Origin: an uncultured bacterium
GTDB taxonomy: Bacteria; Patescibacteriota; Minisyncoccia; Phycocordibacterales; UBA9973
Direction: 5' to 3'
Assembly (NCBI GenBank): GCA_903862375.1
Contig: CAIOXR010000059.1
Span: forward strand, 1 to 10,968
Length of the DNA: 10,968 nucleotides
A model generated the notes under the pieces. That model did not search any database and had not been told where the DNA came from. It saw nothing but the letters and a program-made list of their open reading frames with translations. This document shows, in pieces, positions 6,539 through 10,968 of this stretch. The number at the start of each line of letters is the position of its first letter. The stretch's first letter is position 1. The position numbers and the translations under genes were made by a program.

Positions 6539-6677
6539 CTTTGGACGGTTTTTTGATTTGGTTGGGTAGCAAAAAGCTCCCAGCCAGGTCTGCAAACCCC
6601 GTAGGGAGTGCACATACCCCTTTCGAGATATGACCGTCCAAAGTGAACCCTGACTAGGAGTTCTTTACTTTGGACGG
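6539..6677 (-). ncRNA. structured leader RNA, riboswitch-like candidate
   Basis: On the minus strand, CCGTCCAAAG (6677-6668, arm 1), CTTTGGACGGT (6643-6633, arm 2) and ACCGTCCAAAG (6549-6539, arm 3) allow two exclusive folds. Arms 1 and 2 form a 10-bp hairpin with an inner GAAC/GTTC plus CCT/AGG stem. Arms 2 and 3 form an 11-bp stem closing three adjacent hairpins: CATA/TATG (6632-6613), TGCA/TGCA with CCC/GGG inside (6612-6591), and GGCTGGGAGC/GCTACCCAACC with one bulge and a five-base loop (6585-6560). Arm 3 ends five bases before the ATG of the secreted-protein gene. The 6539-6643 segment is about 50 percent G+C against about one third around it. It does not match a riboswitch class I can name. 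A ribosome-access switch is the simplest inference; a mobile DNA hairpin is the alternative. Confidence 0.6.
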
Positions 6678-6692
6678 ATTCGTTGACCATAT

Positions 6693-6709
6693 CCTTAATA
6701 ATATTAAGG
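6693..6709. promoter_or_regulatory. perfect palindrome CCTTAATA-A-TATTAAGG
   Basis: An 8-bp inverted repeat with a one-base centre, in the 5' leader of the minus-strand operon. Its outer bases CCTTA/TAAGG recur in the promoter inverted repeat at 6746-6762, so both may be operators for one repressor. As RNA it would be a weak AU stem. Confidence 0.45.
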
Positions 6710-6740
6710 GGTTAGGTCGTTCTTATTAACTTGTAAATGA

Positions 6741-6769
6741 ATTATACCTTATTTTGTAAGGTCTGTGTA
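6741..6769 (-). promoter_or_regulatory. promoter of the secreted-protein operon with internal inverted repeat
   Basis: Minus-strand TATAAT (complement of 6741-6746) lies 17 bases from TACACA (complement of 6764-6769, 4/6 to the -35 consensus). The spacer contains ACCTTA (6746-6751) and TAAGGT (6757-6762), an inverted repeat of operator type. The start near 6734 gives a leader of about 200 bases that includes the structured RNA. Confidence 0.55.
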
Positions 6770-6788
6770 TACTAGCTTAGTGTTAGAG

Positions 6789-6817
6789 ATTTGTGTAGTC
6801 GAGTTATCAACAGTTCT
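6789..6817 (+). repeat. left copy of imperfect direct repeat flanking the restriction cassette
   Basis: Matches 10060-10088 at 24 of 29 positions without gaps. The left half (ATTTGTGTAGTC here) differs by one base from the right copy, and both share TATCAACAG. This copy overlaps the -35 box of the operon promoter, so conservation may reflect promoter ancestry or an insertion-site duplication. Confidence 0.5.
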
Positions 6818-6832
6818 GATAATTGCTATAAT
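6804..6832 (+). promoter_or_regulatory. promoter of the restriction operon, leaderless
   Basis: TTATCA (6804-6809, 4/6), 17 bases, then a perfect TATAAT (6827-6832) preceded by TGC, an extended -10. The predicted start falls on or next to ATG 6839, so the first gene is probably translated from a leaderless mRNA. Confidence 0.65.
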
Positions 6833-6838
6833 AATTTT

Positions 6839-7405
6839 ATGCCACCAATTTATAACTTAAAATATTATCATGACAGCAGTCTTCATCAGCTAAATCCAAG
6901 AATGACTGCTTTTAAAACATATAGAATGAGAGACAATACAATTGTTGGTTTATTCCAAGGAGAAAGAGGAGCAAGACCAGATCTTGATTTTGTAGTAAAA
7001 ATTTTAGTACCAGGAGAAGAAAAAAGAGCGATAACACCAACACATACTTTCTGGATCGTAGATCTGTTGTTAAAAATTCCTCAATATAGAACAGAGGTAA
7101 GAGAGATTGTACAATACTATATTGATTTCTACCAAAGAACACTTCCTTTTGAATCAGTGGAACAAAGAAATACTTACCAATTAGAGACAGTTGAAGAAAT
7201 AATGGCAAGATATACCCACATAGAACAACCATACACTCTATCTTTAGATTATGTAGCAACACTAATTGAACTTTTTTGTAAAAATGAAAAGGCCACACCA
7301 GAAGCGTACATGTTTAATAATCTTTTATTAACAATAAGGGATTATATAGATGGGAATAAGCATTATATTGAAGTTTTGCAATCTGCTCAACCTGGCTTTA
7401 GATAG
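6839..7405 (+). CDS. unrecognised conserved-looking protein leading the restriction operon
   Basis: A 188-residue soluble protein without signal peptide or membrane segments. I do not recognise a named family. Notable stretches are NPRMTAFKTYRMRDNTIVGL (19-38), RPDLDFVVKILVPG (46-59) and THTFWIVDLLLK (68-79). The mix of motif-like charged turns and strands suggests a conserved globular fold in the first 100 residues, followed by a helical second half. ATG 6839 is preferred over the TTG at 6791 because the promoter -10 box lies between them. The stop is 48 bases before the GATC methyltransferase, which has its own promoter in the gap. Position suggests an accessory or control role for the restriction system. 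Its lack of a clear helix-turn-helix argues against a classical C protein. Confidence 0.75.
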   Translation: MPPIYNLKYYHDSSLHQLNPRMTAFKTYRMRDNTIVGLFQGERGARPDLDFVVKILVPGEEKRAITPTHTFWIVDLLLKIPQYRTEVREIVQYYIDFYQRTLPFESVEQRNTYQLETVEEIMARYTHIEQPYTLSLDYVATLIELFCKNEKATPEAYMFNNLLLTIRDYIDGNKHYIEVLQSAQPGFR

Positions 7406-7416
7406 GCTAATTTAAA

Positions 7417-7445
7417 TTGAAAAATACAGTATATTATGACATAAT
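7417..7445 (+). promoter_or_regulatory. internal promoter before the GATC methyltransferase
   Basis: TTGAAA (7417-7422, 5/6), exactly 17 bases, then CATAAT (7440-7445, 5/6) with TGA in front (extended -10). The start would be near 7452, two bases before ATG 7454. A GGAGG at 7446-7450 lies only three bases from the ATG, too close for normal Shine-Dalgarno use. This promoter could give methyltransferase independent of the first gene. Confidence 0.65.
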
Positions 7446-7453
7446 GGAGGTAT

Positions 7454-8428
7454 ATGGCACCGACAAAATTTGTTAAAGAAATACAAGGAAGATTTAATTT
7501 AAATCACATTTATGCAAAAAATGTTATATATTCTTTTTCTGAAACAAAAAATCTCTCATTTGAAGATATTGAGTTTTCTATTAAAGAAAAACCAAAGCCA
7601 TTCGTTAAATGGGTTGGGGGTAAACGTCAACTTCTAGAACAATTTAAATTAATGAATTTATATCCTCCAGAAAAGTTTGATCCAAAAACTGGAAGATACT
7701 TTGAGCCGTTTGTAGGAGGTGGAGCCGTATTCTTTGATCTACTTCCAAAGAAAGCATTTTTATCTGATATGAACAATGAACTTGTTGTTACTTATAATGT
7801 AATAAAAAATGATGCTGAATCTTTAATTAAATCTCTTAAGAAACATCAAAACACAAAAGAATACTTCTTAAAGATAAGGGCTAAGGATATAAATAAACTA
7901 TCAGATGTAGAAATAGCTTCTCGCTTTATTTATTTAAATAGAACTTGTTTTAATGGCTTGTATAGAGTTAATTCTCACGGAGGATTTAATGTTCCATTTG
8001 CTGGAAATAAGAATCCTTTAATTTGTGATGAAATTAATTTAAGAAAAATATCAAAAGCTTTAAAATATGTTGAAGTAAAAAAACAAGATTACAAAGAAGT
8101 TTTAAAGAAAGCAAAAAAAGGAGACTTTGTGTATTTTGATCCTCCTTATTATCCTATAAATAAAACATCATCATTCACTTCTTATACAAAAGAAGCTTTT
8201 CTTGAGAAAGAACAAATGGAACTTCGTGATACTTTTACAGAATTAACCAAACGAGGTTGTTTTGTGATGTTATCAAATTCTGATACTCCGTTTATAAATA
8301 AAATTTATTCAGAAATAAAGATAAAAGGTAAATTAGTACGAGTAAATAAAGTATATGCAGGTCGCATGATTAATTCAGATGCTTCTAAGAGAGGGAAAAT
8401 TACAGAAGTATTAGTAACTAACTATTAG
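7454..8428 (+). CDS. dpnM: DpnM/Dam-type DNA adenine methyltransferase (GATC)
   Basis: A 324-residue class alpha N6-adenine methyltransferase that should methylate the A of GATC with S-adenosylmethionine and protect DNA from the adjacent endonuclease. Motif X is KWVGGKR (52-58), motif I is FEPFVGGGAVFFDL (83-96), and the catalytic motif IV is FDPPY (228-232). FNGLYRVNSHGGFNVPF (166-182) is the Dam/DpnM target-recognition signature. The end (S-x-R-G-K-I-T-E-V-L-V-T-N-Y) matches the DpnM C-terminus closely. The protein has about 45 extra residues before motif X compared with about 13 in DpnM. The promoter supports the upstream ATG, so the extension may be real. The endonuclease ATG follows the TAG directly. 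Confidence 0.93.
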   Translation: MAPTKFVKEIQGRFNLNHIYAKNVIYSFSETKNLSFEDIEFSIKEKPKPFVKWVGGKRQLLEQFKLMNLYPPEKFDPKTGRYFEPFVGGGAVFFDLLPKKAFLSDMNNELVVTYNVIKNDAESLIKSLKKHQNTKEYFLKIRAKDINKLSDVEIASRFIYLNRTCFNGLYRVNSHGGFNVPFAGNKNPLICDEINLRKISKALKYVEVKKQDYKEVLKKAKKGDFVYFDPPYYPINKTSSFTSYTKEAFLEKEQMELRDTFTELTKRGCFVMLSNSDTPFINKIYSEIKIKGKLVRVNKVYAGRMINSDASKRGKITEVLVTNY

Positions 8429-9286
8429 ATGAAAAAAGATTTTAATAATTTTATATCAACCCTTAAAAACTCGATTAAAACTTGGGATTATTTTGTTAAT
8501 TGGAATAAGGTTTTTTCCAATAGTTCTGAAATCGAAATTATTTTAAATAAACTTAATTATTTACTTGGTAAAGATGATTTAAAAGAAGAATTTATAAGAC
8601 TTTATTCAAGCAATCCAGATATAGTAAAAGCATTTCCTGTTCTTCTCGCTGTTCGTGAAAAAGAATTAGAAATATATGATAAGGAAGATAAGACTTCTCA
8701 GTTTTTTAATTTTTCAAAGAAAGATAAAAGTGTAGAAGAATATTATGAATTCTTTGAAAAATCAGGAATAATAAAACTTTTTAAAGATAAAAAGATAAAG
8801 AATTTAGTTGATTATACAATTGGTGTTGAAGTCGGATTAGATAGTAATGGTAGAAAAAATAGAGGAGGTCAATTAATGGAATCCATTGTTGAAGCCTTTG
8901 TCTCTGATTTCTGTAAAGAAAAAGGTTTTGAATATATTGCTCAAGCTAGGTCTACAGAAATCAAAGCAAAATGGAATATGATAGTTATGGTTGATAAATC
9001 TGAAAGAAGTTTTGATTTTGCTATTTTCAATCCAAAAACAAAAAATCTAAAATTAATAGAAACTAATTTCTACAATGGACCAGGCTCCAAACTTAAAGCT
9101 GTTTGTGGAGAATTTAAATCCTTATATACCGAACTTAAAAATCAAAATATAGATTTTATTTGGGTCACAGATGGCCTAGGGTGGCATTCCATTAATAGAC
9201 CATTAGAAGAAGTTTATAATCATAATGATTATATTTTTAATTTAACTTCTTTAGAAAGAGGTGTATTAAAAGAACTTAATTGGTAA
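8429..9286 (+). CDS. dpnB: DpnII/MboI-family type II restriction endonuclease (GATC)
   Basis: A 285-residue protein, the usual length of the family (about 288), expected to cut unmethylated GATC sites. Family hallmarks are GVEVGLDSNGRKNRGG (132-147) with E151 after it, the PD-(D/E)xK-type core FDF (195-197) and IETNFY (210-215), GPGSKLK (217-223), and WVTDGLGW (245-252) near the end. D196 and E211 are the likely metal ligands. The ATG abuts the methyltransferase stop and lacks a Shine-Dalgarno, so expression should depend on coupling to the methyltransferase, a safe order for self-protection. The stop TAA overlaps the next ATG by one base. Confidence 0.93.
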   Translation: MKKDFNNFISTLKNSIKTWDYFVNWNKVFSNSSEIEIILNKLNYLLGKDDLKEEFIRLYSSNPDIVKAFPVLLAVREKELEIYDKEDKTSQFFNFSKKDKSVEEYYEFFEKSGIIKLFKDKKIKNLVDYTIGVEVGLDSNGRKNRGGQLMESIVEAFVSDFCKEKGFEYIAQARSTEIKAKWNMIVMVDKSERSFDFAIFNPKTKNLKLIETNFYNGPGSKLKAVCGEFKSLYTELKNQNIDFIWVTDGLGWHSINRPLEEVYNHNDYIFNLTSLERGVLKELNW

Positions 9287-10035
9287 TGAAAAAAGAAGAA
9301 TTAAAACTTCATCCAGATAATTTTGAGATGGAATGTACTACAGTTTGGGCTTTTCCTAGACGTGGTAATTGGGCTACTCATAAATCTGATTGGCGAGGTA
9401 ATTGGTCACCAGAAGTTGTTAGGAATTTAATACTACGTTATTCAAGTGAGAAAGATCACTTACTAGATTGTATGATAGGAGGAGGTACAACTGCCATTGA
9501 AGCAAAGATACTCAACAGGCATATTACTTGTATAGATGTTAACGAGGAAGCCCTTGAGAGAACTAAAAAATCTTTAGAATTCGATGTAGATAACAAAGCA
9601 AAACAAAGAGTTGTAAAATGTGATGCAAGGGATATGAGTTTTATTAAAGATAATGAAATTGATTTTGTTCTAACTCATCCACCATATGCAGATATTATTA
9701 AATACAGTGAAGGTAAATTAAAAGATGATTTATCAAATATTCATGATATAGACACCTTTGTAGATGAAATAGAAAAAGTATCAAAAGAATTATACAGAGT
9801 TTTAAAACCTGGAAAATATTGTGCCATCCTAATGGGAGATACTAGGAGAAACAAAATGTATCAGCCCCTTGCTTTTAAGGTTATGGAGAGGTTTTTAAAA
9901 GTTGGATTTAAACTTAAGGAGGATATAATAAAAAGACAATTTAATTGCAAGGCAACAGGATTTTGGGTAAATAAATCAAAAGAATCAAATTTCTTATTGA
10001 TAATGCATGAACATTTGTTTGTGTTTCAGAAATAA
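9286..10035 (+). CDS. second DNA methyltransferase with HPPY motif
   Basis: A 249-residue AdoMet-dependent DNA methyltransferase. It has W-A-F-P-R-R-G-N-W (21-29) and R-G-N-W-S-P (37-42), motif I DCMIGGGTTAIEA (61-73) with acidic D84 after strand 2, motif IV THPPYADIIKYS (130-141), and a C-terminal G-D-T-R-R segment with a Q-F-N-C motif. Motif I precedes motif IV. The first residue of motif IV is His where most amino-methyltransferases have Asp, Ser or Asn. This N-terminal W-x-F-P-x-R-G pattern and HPPY form occur in a known subset of N4/N6 enzymes. It is not homologous to DpnA, which has DPPY and a beta order. ATG 9286 overlapping the endonuclease stop (TAATG) is preferred to the TTG at 9280. 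Target site and product are unknown. Confidence 0.85.
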   Translation: MKKEELKLHPDNFEMECTTVWAFPRRGNWATHKSDWRGNWSPEVVRNLILRYSSEKDHLLDCMIGGGTTAIEAKILNRHITCIDVNEEALERTKKSLEFDVDNKAKQRVVKCDARDMSFIKDNEIDFVLTHPPYADIIKYSEGKLKDDLSNIHDIDTFVDEIEKVSKELYRVLKPGKYCAILMGDTRRNKMYQPLAFKVMERFLKVGFKLKEDIIKRQFNCKATGFWVNKSKESNFLLIMHEHLFVFQK

Positions 10036-10059
10036 ATCACTTTAGTTTTAAATTAAGAA

Positions 10060-10088
10060 ATTTGTGTAATCAATATATCAACAGGTCT
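10060..10088 (+). repeat. right copy of imperfect direct repeat flanking the restriction cassette
   Basis: Aligns ungapped with 6789-6817 (24/29). It lies in the 56-base gap after the second methyltransferase and before the end of the convergent PIN gene. The bases after it (TAATTT near 10098 and an ATG at 10106) look like a decayed copy of the left promoter and start, but the frame closes after three codons. Confidence 0.5.
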
Positions 10089-10091
10089 AAA

Positions 10092-10493
10092 CTAGGGTAA
10101 TTTTGATGAGCATTTAATTCCATAAATTTTTGCAATATCAGTTAAAGGTTTATCTTTGGTAATTAAAGTATATTCTTCAGGGAAAAGAGTATCGCAATGG
10201 TCTCTCTCGGCTAAAATATACGAGAGTATTCCTACATCTGCTTTACCTTTTCCGGAATACAATCTAATTAAATCAAAGTTATCACCATGTTCAGATAATA
10301 CTTCTTTAAGCTTTTCTAAATGTTTTTTCTTTATTTCTAAAATCTCTATTCCTAATGCTTTTATCTTTGGCGTTCTATCTTTGTGGTCTTCACATTCTTC
10401 TAAAACATCCTCTGTTGTACAGAAAGAAGAAGTTTTTGGAATCTGCTTATTTAGAAGACTGAATATAATATTTGTATCTAGTAAATATTTCAT
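10092..10493 (-). CDS. PIN-domain protein (VapC-like ribonuclease toxin candidate)
   Basis: A 133-residue PIN domain, a metal-dependent RNase fold. The first acidic residue is D6 in YLLDTNII, followed by an acidic helix with E32/E33, then D86 in GKGKADVGILSYI and D114 in TLITKDKPL. These four positions are the expected PIN catalytic quartet. Length is normal for VapC-type toxins. It starts three bases after the stop of the ImmA/IrrE-like gene, so they form an operon in which the upstream gene would be the antitoxin or regulator. Alternatively it may be a house-keeping PIN protein, but the pairing argues for a toxin-antitoxin module. Confidence 0.85.
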   Translation of the reverse strand: MKYLLDTNIIFSLLNKQIPKTSSFCTTEDVLEECEDHKDRTPKIKALGIEILEIKKKHLEKLKEVLSEHGDNFDLIRLYSGKGKADVGILSYILAERDHCDTLFPEEYTLITKDKPLTDIAKIYGIKCSSKLP

Positions 10494-10496
10494 ATA

Positions 10497-10968
10497 TTAT
10501 TTGAATTTATTTATATATTCATTAAATAAAGTATTATTCATCTTTCCTTTTCTAAACAAAATATTCTTAGCTTCAATTAAAGAAACTTTTCTTGCTTTAT
10601 GAGCAATAACAACTTCATGAGAAAATCTCTCACCATTATATTTACCAAAACCATTAACGGGCTTTGTGTTGTTATAGTATTTTTTCTTTGATTCAATCTC
10701 TTTAATTTCTTTGTATAAAATATTTAAATATAAATTAGCAGTATCCCTACTCATGAAATTTGATTCTTTTAATCTCATAACCAACATACTTGGTGTGACT
10801 TTGAATGATTTTGCATATTTTTTTATATCATCAACATCATTAATCTTAATGCTAGTTAAATCATTTTCTGGTATTAGAATTTCTCCAACAATTGAGTATA
10901 TTCTCTTTTGAGAAGAACTTTTTACTTGACCTTCTTTCATACTTAAAACAAATTTATTCATACCTATA
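10497..10968 (-). CDS. ImmA/IrrE-like protein, C-terminal part, cut by window end
   Basis: At least 154 residues are visible. An ATG lies at 10961, but the frame is still open to the window edge, so the true start may be outside. The visible part resembles the region after the zinc-binding helix in ImmA/IrrE peptidases fused to or paired with Xre regulators: G-E-I-L-I-P near 27-32, F-K-V-T-P-S-M-L-V-M-R-L-K-E (54-67), then F-G-K-Y-N-G-E-R-F and V-V-I-A-H-K-A-R-K-V-S-L-I-E-A. No HExxH is present in what is seen; it should lie upstream if it exists. It is followed three bases later by the PIN gene. The ImmA/IrrE-PIN pairing is a reported toxin-antitoxin arrangement; here the assignment is by pattern only. 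Confidence 0.6.
   Translation of the reverse strand, partial: IGMNKFVLSMKEGQVKSSSQKRIYSIVGEILIPENDLTSIKINDVDDIKKYAKSFKVTPSMLVMRLKESNFMSRDTANLYLNILYKEIKEIESKKKYYNNTKPVNGFGKYNGERFSHEVVIAHKARKVSLIEAKNILFRKGKMNNTLFNEYINKFK

Noticed and set aside
6535..6690. Longer N-terminus (52 residues) for the secreted protein
   Set aside because: It would bury the signal peptide internally and it coincides with the structured leader; composition differs from the rest of the gene.
6804..6812. TTATCAACA as a DnaA box and possible origin
   Set aside because: One mismatch to the usual box, a single copy only, and it is explained as the -35 region of a good promoter.
7446..7450. GGAGG as the ribosome-binding site of the GATC methyltransferase
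   Set aside because: Only three bases from the ATG and lying before the predicted transcription start; it could act only on read-through mRNA, poorly.
1..10968. Avoidance of GATC sites because of the DpnII-like system
   Set aside because: About 27 GATC sites were counted by eye across the window, including several within the restriction operon, close to what composition predicts (about 33).

Overview
The window is AT-rich (roughly one third G+C) and reads well with the standard bacterial code. Short intergenic spaces, few Shine-Dalgarno sequences, TG-extended -10 boxes placed right at start codons, and small secreted or membrane proteins of a style common in Candidate Phyla Radiation (Patescibacteria) genomes suggest an uncultivated bacterium of that kind or an element living in one. 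That assignment is inference; no rRNA or other marker gene is present. The content (decayed ADP-ribosyltransferase-like gene, phage-type ParB-methyltransferase, restriction-modification operon, PIN/ImmA-like pair) is that of an accessory or defence island.

Layout. 1-134: no supported gene. 144-1404 (+): one ADP-ribosyltransferase-like polyvalent-type protein split over three frames by two frameshifts, closed by a perfect terminator hairpin (1403-1430). 1431-1627: a more GC-rich, hairpin-containing spacer. 1628-2008 (-): small three-helix membrane protein. 2108-3115 (-): protein with two zinc-ribbon-like Cys clusters and a winged-helix-like segment. 3116-3551: a 436-base divergent control region with a C6TAG6 palindrome, a candidate promoter and a leader with competing hairpins and a terminator. 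3552-5296 (+): ParB-fused adenine methyltransferase plus a small helix-turn-helix protein of the phBC6A51/small-terminase type. 5298-6534 (-): secreted Cys-rich protein followed by a two-helix membrane peptide, preceded by a striking structured leader RNA candidate (6539-6677). 6839-10035 (+): a four-gene operon with an unrecognised protein, a DpnM/Dam-type GATC methyltransferase, a DpnII/MboI-family endonuclease and a second methyltransferase with the motif HPPY. 10092-10968 (-): a PIN-domain protein and, upstream of it, the C-terminal part of an ImmA/IrrE-like protein cut by the window end.

How it fits together. The restriction operon is the clearest working system: DpnM-like and DpnII-like proteins form a GATC modification/cleavage pair, the endonuclease start abuts the methyltransferase stop, the second methyltransferase overlaps by one base, and the methyltransferase has its own strong internal promoter. 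A 29-base imperfect direct repeat (24/29) brackets this cassette at 6789-6817 and 10060-10088, hinting that it arrived or was duplicated as a unit. The most novel-looking signal is the leader of the secreted-protein operon: three copies of one 10-11 base arm can form two mutually exclusive stems, the second enclosing three adjacent hairpins and ending five bases before the start codon.
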